DNA from: Chthoniobacter flavus
Lineage (GTDB): Bacteria > Verrucomicrobiota > Verrucomicrobiia > Chthoniobacterales > JACTMZ01
Length of the DNA: 64,000 bases
Reading direction: 5' to 3'
Assembly (NCBI GenBank): GCA_945878135.1
Contig: CAMDUL010000001.1
Location: forward strand, 147,670-211,669
A model generated the notes under the pieces. That model saw only the letters and a program-made list of their open reading frames with translations. It made no database searches and was not told the DNA's origin. This document shows, in pieces, positions 45,356-56,485 of this stretch; within the stretch, counting starts at the first letter, position 1, and every line of letters begins with the position of its first letter. A program made the position numbers and the translations under genes.

Positions 45356-47371
45356 ATGCACCGCCTTCTGCCAGTCCTGGCCGCCCTTCTGGCGGCGACC
45401 GCGGTGTCCGCCAACCAGCGACTCACCGACATGGTCGATGTGCCCAAGCCGACTTGGGAGACCCAGAAACAGGCCCGGACCTACCTGATCGACATCCCCG
45501 CGCCGCGCGGACAGATCACCGACCGCCATGGCAAGCCGCTAGCCCAGACCCGCGTGGCCTACAACCTCGGCCTCAGCTTCCCCACCCCGTTGGATTTCAA
45601 CGACAGCCGGGTGGTCAATTTCGCCCGCAGCCAGATCCTCACCGCGGAAAAACTGCTCAACCAGCGCTTCAACGTGACCGACGAGGCTCTCGTCCAGCAT
45701 TACAACAACCGCGGGATCCTCCCTTTCATCCTGGCCGAGGATCTCTCCAACGCCCAAGTCGCCGCGGTCAGCCGCGGACTCGGCACCGGCCTCGTGCTCC
45801 AACCGGCTTACGTCCGGCATTACCCGCAGGGCGAAAGTGCCGCGCACATCGTCGGCTACACCGGACGCGTCGCCCCGCTCTCGCTCAAGCCCATCGAAAA
45901 CAAAGACCTGCTCTTCCCCGATGCCGAGGGACGCGAGGGGCTGGAAAAAGTTTTCGACAACGAACTGCGCGGCGAGCCCGGAGTGCTCAACCTCACCCTC
46001 AACGTGGAGGGCAAACGCACCACCGAACGCATCGTCCGCCAGCCTGTCCCCGGTTACAATGTCATAACAACGCTCGACCTCGACGTGCAGAAAGCCTGCG
46101 AGACCGCGCTGGCCAAAAGCGGACGGCGCGGCGCCGTCGTCGTGGTCGACCCGAACAACGGCGAAATCCTCGGCATGGCCTCCCGCCCCTCGTTCGACCC
46201 GAACTCCTTCATTCCCGTCATCAAGCAGGAGGTCTTCGACAAACTCAACAATGACCCCGCCGTCCCGCTCTACCCCCGCGCCTTCCGCTCCGCCTACCCG
46301 CCCGGCTCGACCTTCAAGACCTTCGTCGGTCTGGCCGCCCTCGAGTCCGGCGAGATCACGCCGTCGTCGCGCATCAGCTGCCCGGGCGGCCTGCAGGTCG
46401 GCAATTTCTATTTCCGCAACCACCGCTCCGGCCACTCCGGCAACCTGACCCTGGCCCAAGCACTGGCGCAATCCTGCAATACATGGTTCTACCAAGCCGG
46501 CCTGAAAATCGGCGCCGAACCCATCCTCGCGTGGGCCCACGCCCTCGGGTTAGGGCAACGCACCGGCATCCCGCTGGCCGCCGAATCCGCGGGCAACGTC
46601 CCCGACGACGACTACATGCTGCGCGTGCACAGCCGCAAAATCCTCCAAGGCGACACGGCCAACATCAGCATCGGCCAGGGCGACGTCCTGGTCACCCCGC
46701 TGCAGATGGCCCAGGCCATGGGCGTGCTCGCCGCGCGCGGCAGCTTTCACCAGACGCGCCTGGTCAAGCAGGTGCAGAGCCTGGACAACAAGATTGTCGC
46801 CGCCTACCCGGACCGCATCCGCGCCGAGCTCAACATCGCCGAGGAAAACCTCGACGACCTGAACAAGGGCCTCGTCATGGTCACCACGCACGGCACCGGC
46901 ACCGGCCGGCGCGCGGCCACCGTGCGCGGGGTGAAAGTCGCCGGCAAGACCGGCACCGCTCAGTGGGGCCCGGTGCGCAAACGCCGCAACGCCGCCTGGT
47001 TCGCCGGTTACGCCCCCGCCAACCACCCGCCGCTCTACGCTTTCGCCGCGGTGGTCGAAAGCAACCCCGGTGAAAGCATCTCGGCCGGCAGCTACGCCGC
47101 GCCGGTCATCGGCAACCTCCTCGCCACCCTCTTCAAAGGCTACAAGCCGCCGGCCAAAGGCGAGAAAAAGGACGAGGAACCGGCGGAGGAGACCGCCGCG
47201 GAAACCCCGGACATGCCGGACGCGGAGAACGGCGAGGACATTACCCTCTCGCTCGACACGCCGGTGGAGCTCACCGAACTGACCACCGATCTCATGAATC
47301 CCGAAGGCGCCCCGACCTTCGACGAACCCGCCTCGATGACACCCACCCCCGCGCCACCATCCTTCGAGTGA
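45356..47371 (+). CDS. mrdA: Penicillin-binding protein 2 (class B PBP)
   Basis: APRGQITDRHGKPLAQTR, GYTGRV, YPPGSTFKTFVGLAALE (SxxK), SCNTWFY (SxN), AGKTGTAQWG (KTG). Confidence 0.92.
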   Translation: MHRLLPVLAALLAATAVSANQRLTDMVDVPKPTWETQKQARTYLIDIPAPRGQITDRHGKPLAQTRVAYNLGLSFPTPLDFNDSRVVNFARSQILTAEKLLNQRFNVTDEALVQHYNNRGILPFILAEDLSNAQVAAVSRGLGTGLVLQPAYVRHYPQGESAAHIVGYTGRVAPLSLKPIENKDLLFPDAEGREGLEKVFDNELRGEPGVLNLTLNVEGKRTTERIVRQPVPGYNVITTLDLDVQKACETALAKSGRRGAVVVVDPNNGEILGMASRPSFDPNSFIPVIKQEVFDKLNNDPAVPLYPRAFRSAYPPGSTFKTFVGLAALESGEITPSSRISCPGGLQVGNFYFRNHRSGHSGNLTLAQALAQSCNTWFYQAGLKIGAEPILAWAHALGLGQRTGIPLAAESAGNVPDDDYMLRVHSRKILQGDTANISIGQGDVLVTPLQMAQAMGVLAARGSFHQTRLVKQVQSLDNKIVAAYPDRIRAELNIAEENLDDLNKGLVMVTTHGTGTGRRAATVRGVKVAGKTGTAQWGPVRKRRNAAWFAGYAPANHPPLYAFAAVVESNPGESISAGSYAAPVIGNLLATLFKGYKPPAKGEKKDEEPAEETAAETPDMPDAENGEDITLSLDTPVELTELTTDLMNPEGAPTFDEPASMTPTPAPPSFE

Positions 47372-47435
47372 GCAACGCGCCGGCTGCGGCTTTGCCTTGG
47401 CCGAAAAGGCCCGGCCGCACAAACATTCCCACACT

Positions 47436-49133
47436 ATGCTTGAACTGCGCGATTTGACCGTGACGGCCGGCGACGGGGACCGCGCGCCCGTTTTGTTGTC
47501 CGAGATCACCGCGCGCTTCCCCCGCGGCGAAGTCTGCGCGCTGCTCGGGCCGAGCGGCAGCGGCAAAACCACCCTCGTGCGTGCCGTGGCCGGCATTGCC
47601 GGGGCGACCACCGGGTCCCTCCACTGGGAGGGTCTCGACCTCGAGCTGGAAGACCTGCCCCCCTCGCAAATCGGCTACGTGCCGCAATTCACCATCAGCG
47701 AGGAAAATCTCACCGCACGCGAGAACGTCGTGCACGCCATCCGGTTGCGGGTGGCCGGACTGCGCGGACCGGAAATGGAAACCCGCGCGGATGAATTGCT
47801 CGCCCTGACCGGACTGACCGAAGCGGCCGGCACTTTGTCCAAGCACCTCTCCGGGGGACAACGGCGGCGGCTCGCCCTTTCCATGGAACTGGTCAGCGAG
47901 CCGCCCCTGCTGCTCTGCGACGAGGTGACCAGCGGACTCGACGCGCGCGCCGAGCGGGAAATTCTCGCACTCATGCGCCGCATCGCGCGCGAGGGCAACC
48001 GCGTCGTGCTGGTCGTGACCCACGGACTGCGCGACCTTGCGTCCTTCGACCAGGTCGCCGTGCTCTCCGACGGACACCTCGCTTATCTCGGTCCGCCCGG
48101 CACCGTCGCCCACTATTTCCGCGCGGACCAACCCGAGGAAGTCTTCGAGGTGCTTCCCCGGCGCACCGGAGCCGAATGGCACGCCTCTTGGGTGAAACAC
48201 CGCGCGCATTTCGAAGGAGGGAAAAATTCCGTCCGCAACGCGCCGGACCGCGCCGCGACACCCGCCGCGTCCGGTCTGCCCTCACCCGCCAGCCAGTTCC
48301 TCGCCCTGCTCGCCGCCCGGTGGAAAGTTTTTTTCCGCAACAAAAGCGGGATCGCTCTGCAACTCGGCCTCGTCCTCGGCTTTCCCCTCGTCGTGGCTGT
48401 CTTTGCCCTCGACGGCCTGCCTCCCGTCCCCAGCCTCGACGCCGCCCTGAGCGGGGATGTCGTGCGCCAGCTGGTCGAAGCGCGAACGTTCGCCGAGGGG
48501 GCGAGCAAAGCCGGCAGCGCCGTCTCCGGGCTCATCCTCCTCCAAGTCATTCTCCTCGGATTGCTCGGCGCGAACAACAGCGCGCGGGAAATCGCCGGCG
48601 AGCGGGCCATCTACGAGAAGGAACGTTTCGCCGGACTCAGCCCCGCTGCCTACGTCGCCTCCAAGGCCTCGTTCCTCGCCGTCCTTGTCCTGCTGCAGTC
48701 CGCGTGGATGACCTGGTTCGTGCGCACCGTCACGCACTTCCCCGGCGACGCCGGAGGGCAGTTCCTTTTTTTCCTTCTCGTCAACGCCGCCCTCACCGCC
48801 GTCTGCCTCGGCATATCCGCCCTGGCCCGGACCGCCGACCAGGCCTCGCTCGCCTCGATCTACCTCGTCGGATTCCAACTGCCGCTCTCCGGCGCGGTCC
48901 TCGCCCTGCCGGCCGGACTCGACGCCGCGCTCCGCCCTTTCGTCGCCGCCTACTGGAGTTGGAGCGGCGCTTTGCAAAGCCTGCGGGAAACCCGCTACTA
49001 TGACGTGCTCGAAATGGTCATTCCCACCACGCTTTCCGCCTCCGCCCTTTGCCTCTGGGTCCTCGTCCTGCACATCGTCTTCGGCATTTTTCTCGCATGG
49101 CTGGGTTGCCTTCGGGCCGCTTGGGATCGATAA
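47436..49133 (+). CDS. ABCG-type half transporter (N-terminal ATPase fused to ABC2 membrane domain)
   Basis: LLGPSGSGKTTLVRAVAG, LSGGQRRRLALSMELVSEPPLLLCDEVTSGLDARAE, C-terminal TM domain with GLSPAAYVASK. Confidence 0.9.
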   Translation: MLELRDLTVTAGDGDRAPVLLSEITARFPRGEVCALLGPSGSGKTTLVRAVAGIAGATTGSLHWEGLDLELEDLPPSQIGYVPQFTISEENLTARENVVHAIRLRVAGLRGPEMETRADELLALTGLTEAAGTLSKHLSGGQRRRLALSMELVSEPPLLLCDEVTSGLDARAEREILALMRRIAREGNRVVLVVTHGLRDLASFDQVAVLSDGHLAYLGPPGTVAHYFRADQPEEVFEVLPRRTGAEWHASWVKHRAHFEGGKNSVRNAPDRAATPAASGLPSPASQFLALLAARWKVFFRNKSGIALQLGLVLGFPLVVAVFALDGLPPVPSLDAALSGDVVRQLVEARTFAEGASKAGSAVSGLILLQVILLGLLGANNSAREIAGERAIYEKERFAGLSPAAYVASKASFLAVLVLLQSAWMTWFVRTVTHFPGDAGGQFLFFLLVNAALTAVCLGISALARTADQASLASIYLVGFQLPLSGAVLALPAGLDAALRPFVAAYWSWSGALQSLRETRYYDVLEMVIPTTLSASALCLWVLVLHIVFGIFLAWLGCLRAAWDR

Positions 49134-49541
49134 ATGGCCTCCATGGTCCGACGCGCCCGCACCCTGCCCAAAACCGGATGGCTCCTCGCCGGCCTCGCCG
49201 CCGTGCTCCTCCTCATCGCCGCGGGCGGCTACTTCCTCGGCGCGGCCGGGCACCCCTACCGCACGGCACCGGAATTTCCGGTCGAGGAATACCTCGCCAA
49301 CTCCGGCACCATGCGCGGCAACACCTACCGCGTGGAAGGCGCGGTGCTCAACTCCATCGCGTGGTCGCCCGGACGCGGACGGCTCATCTCCGTGCAGCCG
49401 ACCGGTTCCGATTCACCCGTCCCCATCGTCCTGCCCGCCGACCTGCCGGAAGCCAATGTGCAGAAAGGCCAGCGCTTCCACTTCCTCGTGGAAGTCCGGG
49501 AAAACGGGATACTGTATGCGCAGGACCTGACCAAATCATGA
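49134..49541 (+). CDS. Small membrane-anchored protein (OB/CcmE-like beta domain possible)
   Basis: TM then short beta-rich domain GNTYRVEGAVLNSIAW...PIVLPADLPEANVQKGQRFHFLVEVRENGILYAQDL. Confidence 0.65.
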   Translation: MASMVRRARTLPKTGWLLAGLAAVLLLIAAGGYFLGAAGHPYRTAPEFPVEEYLANSGTMRGNTYRVEGAVLNSIAWSPGRGRLISVQPTGSDSPVPIVLPADLPEANVQKGQRFHFLVEVRENGILYAQDLTKS

Positions 49542-51646
49542 GCGCCCCCCGCCGCCTCCTCGCCGCCCTGCTCCTCGCTGTCGCTCCGGCCGCGGCCCAG
49601 GACACCGCGGGCCTCGGCGACTCGGACGCCGCGACCGGCGGGGCGCGGCCGCCGCAAATGAACGAGGGGTTCATCGGACGCGACATTCCGGCCTTCGACC
49701 CGGGGAGCGAGGTCGCATCGTTCGACGGCAAAATCTGGAATATCAACAACAACCGCCTCTTCCGTGCCCGCTTCGAAAAATACCTCAACGCCCCCGCCGC
49801 CACCGGGCCGGCGGACGTGGCCTACCGCCGGACCATCGACCGCATGCTCGAACTGCTCGCGCCCGGCAACGCCACGCCGCAGAACATCGACCAGGCCTTC
49901 GCCCTGCTGCCCCAAGCCTCGGCCTACCGCGACGATGCCAATCTCTGCCGCACCATGTCCGACGCCATCCACGCGGCGCGGACCAGCCTGCAGACGGTGG
50001 CCAAACTCAAGCGGGAGAACGAAATCCTCGAAAAACAACGCAAGACCGCCGAGTGGAACAACCAGATGGCGGCCCGCAACTCCGCGCTGAAATCCCCGGC
50101 CGGATCGAGCGACGCCGCCATCGCCGCGCAGCAGGAAAACCTCAAATTCGAACGCGATGCCAAGATGGCCAACACCCAGCGGGTGCTGTCCGACATCGGC
50201 CAGACCATCGAGAACAACAAGCTGCGCATCGCCCTGACCGAACTGAACACCCGCGGCCACCTGCAGGCCCTCATCATGCAATACTTCGCCACGCGGCGCT
50301 TCGAGCATGTCCTCATCGCCAACCGCTTCTACCGCGCGATCTACCGGGACGGTGACAACTCCATCGATGTCTACAAACGCATGGTCGAATCCCTGCCGGC
50401 CAACAAGGACACGGGACAAGCCCGCATCCGGGCCGAATTCGACCCGCAAGTGGCCGCCTCCGGCGCGTCCGCCGACGGCGGCGGGGGGAGCGGCATCGCG
50501 ACGGGCGCCGGGCCCGGCGGAGCGGGAGTCGAAGTCGGCCGGCGGGGCGGCACGACCGGCGGCACCGGCGGCGCGTTTTCCGCCAGCGGGCTCAAGCTCG
50601 GCCTGGACAACTTCAGCGTGGAAAGCCTGACCGGCGGCGCGGCGGTCGCCGCGCAGACCGTGAGCAAACTGGTCAGCTCGCTCAGCCAGATCGACAGCCT
50701 GGCCAACGAAGCGATCCGCGATGTCAACGAAGGCGTCGAGGCCTACAAGTTCCTTCTCGAGCAGGGCGAACTGAACAGCGCGACCGAGCGGTTGGCCGAG
50801 ACGTTCGCCCTCGGCGAATTCATGCCGAGCGTGCGCCTCCTCTCCCGCGAGGACAAACGCCGCGCGCTCAAGTTCGCGCAAATGAAAAACGAACTCCTCG
50901 CCGCGCTCGAGGTCAACGACCTGACCCGCGCCGGCACACTCGTCGAGGAACTGGGCGCCACCGCCTCGGATTTCGACGCCAGCAAGCCGCTGGCCAAGAT
51001 CGAGACGGCCAAGACGATCAGCGCCATGCACCTGGCCAAGGCGAAGAATGCCGCGGTCTCGGGCGACCGCGCCGCCATGGAGGCGGAACTGCGCGCCGCC
51101 GCCGAAATCTGGCCGCGCAACCCCGCGCTGGCCGAAGTCGGGGAGAACATCTTCCGCCAGACCGATGTCCAGCAGCAGGCCCTCGTCGAACTCGACCGGC
51201 TCATGGAACAGGGCGACCACCGCGCTATCTTCAAGCAAAGCGCCCGCTTCATCGCGGCCAGCGCGCTTTATCCCGACCGGCAGGAAAAGCTCGGGGACAT
51301 TCTCGCCCAAATGACCGAGATCGAGGGCGCCCTCCAGCGGGCCCGAGAGATCCAGCAGCGCGGCGATGCGGCCGGCGCCTGGGAAAGCATCCAGCTCGCG
51401 GCGGACAAATACCCGCAGGACAACGAGATCAACCGCCTCCGCGCCGACCTGGCCAGCGGCGGCGCCGCCACCTTCGTGCAATCCCTCAACAAGGGTGACG
51501 ACCTGGCCGCCCGCGGCGAATACGGCGCGGCCCTCGCCTGGTATCTCGACGCGCACCGGCAATACCCGCCGAGCACCTTCGCCCAGGAAAAAATCGACGC
51601 TCTCGCCGCGCAAATCCTCCCGGACTCGGCGCCCGCCGCGCCCTGA
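49538..51646 (+). CDS. Secreted TPR/coiled-coil protein with Gly-rich linker
   Basis: Signal peptide; coiled coil; GGGGSGIATGAGPGGAGVEVGRRGGTTGGTGG; C-terminal TPR-like repeats; 4-bp overlap upstream. Confidence 0.7.
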   Translation: MSAPRRLLAALLLAVAPAAAQDTAGLGDSDAATGGARPPQMNEGFIGRDIPAFDPGSEVASFDGKIWNINNNRLFRARFEKYLNAPAATGPADVAYRRTIDRMLELLAPGNATPQNIDQAFALLPQASAYRDDANLCRTMSDAIHAARTSLQTVAKLKRENEILEKQRKTAEWNNQMAARNSALKSPAGSSDAAIAAQQENLKFERDAKMANTQRVLSDIGQTIENNKLRIALTELNTRGHLQALIMQYFATRRFEHVLIANRFYRAIYRDGDNSIDVYKRMVESLPANKDTGQARIRAEFDPQVAASGASADGGGGSGIATGAGPGGAGVEVGRRGGTTGGTGGAFSASGLKLGLDNFSVESLTGGAAVAAQTVSKLVSSLSQIDSLANEAIRDVNEGVEAYKFLLEQGELNSATERLAETFALGEFMPSVRLLSREDKRRALKFAQMKNELLAALEVNDLTRAGTLVEELGATASDFDASKPLAKIETAKTISAMHLAKAKNAAVSGDRAAMEAELRAAAEIWPRNPALAEVGENIFRQTDVQQQALVELDRLMEQGDHRAIFKQSARFIAASALYPDRQEKLGDILAQMTEIEGALQRAREIQQRGDAAGAWESIQLAADKYPQDNEINRLRADLASGGAATFVQSLNKGDDLAARGEYGAALAWYLDAHRQYPPSTFAQEKIDALAAQILPDSAPAAP

Positions 51647-51708
51647 GCGGACGCCGCCGGGGTGATCACCCCGTGGTCGATCGCGCCGCGCGGACGCAGA
51701 TTGCCGGG

Positions 51709-51903
51709 ATGAAAAAACCGAAACACTGGTCGCAGCCGGCCACCCGCGTCCACGTCTCCCGCGACGACCGGACCCGCACCTGGGCCGGCAAAACCGTGCA
51801 GAGCAAGGTCCGCAGCGAAGGACGCCACCGCGCCGCCCTCGAAAGATCGGTCACGGTGCGGCAAACCTACCAGGCCGCGGCCGCCAAAACGAATCCCGGT
51901 TGA
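51709..51903 (+). CDS. Small basic hypothetical protein
   Basis: MKKPKHWSQPATRVHVSRDDRTRTWAGKTVQSKV...; short, no known domain. Confidence 0.4.
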   Translation: MKKPKHWSQPATRVHVSRDDRTRTWAGKTVQSKVRSEGRHRAALERSVTVRQTYQAAAAKTNPG

Positions 51904-51911
51904 GGGGCGCG

Positions 51912-52670
51912 CTACGCCGTCGCCTCGACCGCATGACGCGCGCTGGCCAGCGCATAATCGCGGTTCATCTTGGCAATGAAGGCCGCGGGGACCCCGGCCG
52001 GACACACCGCCTCGCACTCGTAAAAATTCGAGCAGTTGCCGAAGCCCTCCTTGTCCATCTGCGCGACCATCCCGCGCACGCGCCGGTTGGCTTCCGGTTT
52101 GCCCTGGGGCAGCAGTCCGAGGTGCCCGACCTTGGCCGCGACGAAGAGCATGGCCGACCCGTTGGGACACGCCGCCGCACAGGCCCCGCATCCGATACAG
52201 GCCGCCGCATCCATCGCGTAATCCGCCACCGTCTTGGGCACCGGCGTGTCGTTGGCGTCCTGCGCGTTGCCGCAACGTTCGCTGATGAATCCGCCCGCCG
52301 TGATGATGCGGTCGTAGGCCGAACGGTTGACCACCAAATCCTTGACCACGGGGAACGCACCCACGCGGAACGGTTCGATGTAAATTGTCTCCCCGTCGTT
52401 GAACTTCCGCATGTACAGCTGGCAGGCCGTCCCGCGCCCCGGACCCTGCGGAATCCCGTTGATGGTCAGACTGCACGCCCCGCAAATCCCCTCGCGGCAA
52501 TCATGATCGAAAGCCACCGGTTCCTCGCCCGCCTCGGTCAGCCGGTCGTTGACGATGTCCAGCATCTCCAGAAACGAGGCCTCCGACGGAATGTCTTTGG
52601 CCTCCAGGTCCTGGAAAGTCCCCTGCCCGCTGCCTTCTTCCTGACGCCAGATTTTCAGATGGAAGTTCAT
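51912..52670 (-). CDS. sdhB: Succinate dehydrogenase/fumarate reductase iron-sulfur subunit
   Basis: [31 protein letters not shown], and CxxxxCxxxCP-type cluster in [16 protein letters not shown]. Confidence 0.95.
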   Translation of the reverse strand: MNFHLKIWRQEEGSGQGTFQDLEAKDIPSEASFLEMLDIVNDRLTEAGEEPVAFDHDCREGICGACSLTINGIPQGPGRGTACQLYMRKFNDGETIYIEPFRVGAFPVVKDLVVNRSAYDRIITAGGFISERCGNAQDANDTPVPKTVADYAMDAAACIGCGACAAACPNGSAMLFVAAKVGHLGLLPQGKPEANRRVRGMVAQMDKEGFGNCSNFYECEAVCPAGVPAAFIAKMNRDYALASARHAVEATA

Positions 52671-52707
52671 GAGAGAGTAAGTTGAGAGCCGTAGCGGAGC
52701 GAAGACA

Positions 52708-52723
52708 GGTCGCCGCGGCGACC
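52708..52723. repeat. 16-bp perfect palindrome
   Basis: GGTCGCCGCGGCGACC in the sdhA-sdhB spacer. Confidence 0.6.
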
Positions 52724-52753
52724 AAATGAGGGTTGCCCTTTACGACATCCGGG

Positions 52754-52824
52754 TTGTAGCGGCGGTCTATGACCGCCGGTGCATGAAATAGAAAGCGTCC
52801 GACGGTCATAGACCGCCGCTACAA
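52754..52824. repeat. Paired palindromic (REP-like) element in sdhA-sdhB spacer
   Basis: TTGTAGCGGCGGTCTATGACCGCCGG...GACGGTCATAGACCGCCGCTACAA; same family as 30018-30089. Confidence 0.8.
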
Positions 52825-52850
52825 AGTTCGGTTCGCTGTTCATAAGTCGA

Positions 52851-54772
<1,922 letters not shown>

Positions 54773-54776
<4 letters not shown>

Positions 54777-55540
54777 GATTGGGCGGAAGCTGTGGGTTCA
54801 GGGGCAACCCGGCGATCCTCCGGCAGCACCTGCAAATACCCCGCCACCGAAGCGACGGGAATCGAAGCAAAGCCGAGCATCAAAGCCCAGGAAACGAACA
54901 AAGCCCCGTGTTTGATCAGTCGGGCCGATTTGCGGCCGTTCAGACCGAAGGTCTGGAACACGCTGGAAATGCCGTGGCTCAAATGCATCCCGAGAAGCAG
55001 AAGACCGAGCAGATAAAATCCCGAGACCCACACATTGTGGAAACTCAGGATGATCATCGCCGCCACATCGTGCCGTCCTTCGAGGTCGTAGAGATGCGAG
55101 TGCGGGCTCATCCCCGCCGCGAATTGCAGCACATGAAAAATCAAAAAGGAGAGAACGACCAAGCCGCTTAACGCCATCGTCCGGGCAAAAACCGTGCTCT
55201 GCACCCGCGCCTTGACCGCGTAGCGCTGCGGTCGCGCCCGCCGGTTCTCCAGAACAAGGGTCAAAGTGGTGGAAATATGCACCAGAAACACGACCAGCAG
55301 TCCGCCCCGCGCCCCCCAGAGAAGAAGCGGACTGGCGTGCAAGGCCTCCGCATACGCGTTGATCCCCTCGCCGTAAGGACCGAAGTAGATCGTCAGGTTG
55401 CCCGCCAGATGGGCCAGAACAAACAAGATCAACAACGCGCCCGATATCCCCGCAACCCACTTCTTGCCGATCGACGAAGTGACAAAGGCCAACAACGGAT
55501 TGGGCTGGCGGGGTCCCCTGTAAACGGAAGCCACGGACAT
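54773..55540 (-). CDS. sdhC: Succinate dehydrogenase cytochrome b subunit (fused C/D, b558 type)
   Basis: Five-TM protein with conserved His residues ([55 protein letters not shown]). Confidence 0.92.
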
Positions 55541-55551
55541 GATCAGGCACA

Positions 55552-55570
55552 CTATTAGAAATTCTAATAG
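55552..55570. promoter_or_regulatory. Candidate operator: perfect 9-1-9 palindrome upstream of sdhC
   Basis: CTATTAGAA-A-TTCTAATAG, 12 bp upstream of the inferred sdhC ATG; AT-rich in a GC-rich region. Confidence 0.6.
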
Positions 55571-55659
55571 TAGCAACGATTAAGATTGGCCGCCGGATGC
55601 CCGTCAATTACCCGATTGCCCCTTGCGCGGCCCCGCAACCGGAGCTATCGGTGCGGCAG

Positions 55660-56358
55660 ATGAAAACCCTACCTCTCGTTCTCGCCGGTGCCCTTCTCTT
55701 TTCCGCTCACCCCCTCCTCGCCCGCGGTGGCGGCGGGGGCGGCGGTTTCCACGGCGGCGGTGACTTCGGCGGGGGCGGAGAATTCCGCGAAGGAGGGATG
55801 GACGGCGACGTGGATGTCGACCGCACCGGGAACGACGTGAACATCTCCCGGGACGGCAATGACGTGAATGTCGATCGGACCGGAGATGACAACTACCGCG
55901 TAAGCGACGACAACGGATCGGCCGATGTCCGCGTCAATCCCGAAGGCGACGGCGTGGCCAATGTCAATGTCCGCACCGCCGACGGCAAGGACTATGACAC
56001 CACCGTCGCGGGGCCGGACGGCTACCGCGCCGGCTACGTCTGGCAGAACGGCGGTTATGTCGCGGTCAACTGCGACCCGTGGGTGGCCTACGCCGCCCCG
56101 TTCGGTGCTTGGGCCGGTTGGAACATCGTGACCCAACCGGACTACGTCCAATACCCGGTTTATGCCACCTACCCCGTGGAAACCGCGGTGGAAGTCGCCC
56201 TGCAAAAGCTCGGCCTCTACACCGGCCCCATCGACGGCAATGCCGCCTCCTGCGCCGGCGCCATCGAGCAATACCAGATGCAGAACGGCATGCCCGTCAC
56301 CGGGACCATCACCCCGGACCTCCTCACCGCCCTCGGCATCCAAGCCTCCTTTCAGTAG
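55660..56358 (+). CDS. Secreted Gly/Asp-rich protein with C-terminal peptidoglycan-binding-like domain
   Basis: Signal peptide; RGGGGGGGFHGGGDFGGGG; C-terminal VEVALQKLGLYTGPIDGNAASCAGAIEQYQMQNGMPVTGTITPDLLTALG. Confidence 0.75.
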   Translation: MKTLPLVLAGALLFSAHPLLARGGGGGGGFHGGGDFGGGGEFREGGMDGDVDVDRTGNDVNISRDGNDVNVDRTGDDNYRVSDDNGSADVRVNPEGDGVANVNVRTADGKDYDTTVAGPDGYRAGYVWQNGGYVAVNCDPWVAYAAPFGAWAGWNIVTQPDYVQYPVYATYPVETAVEVALQKLGLYTGPIDGNAASCAGAIEQYQMQNGMPVTGTITPDLLTALGIQASFQ

Positions 56359-56485
56359 ATGCATCGCGATAAAGGCAAAACACAATGGCGCCCGGAGGGA
56401 GCGATCCACCAAGTGTGGCGGCGGCCGGGAAGTCGCCGGCCGTATTCGGTCCAACTGACCATCGACTGAGCACTGAAAACTTCCC

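Noticed and set aside
50461-50580. Gly-rich coding stretch considered as a DNA repeat or CRISPR-like array
   Set aside because: Irregular GGC/GGG codons encoding a Gly-rich linker; no regular repeat-spacer structure
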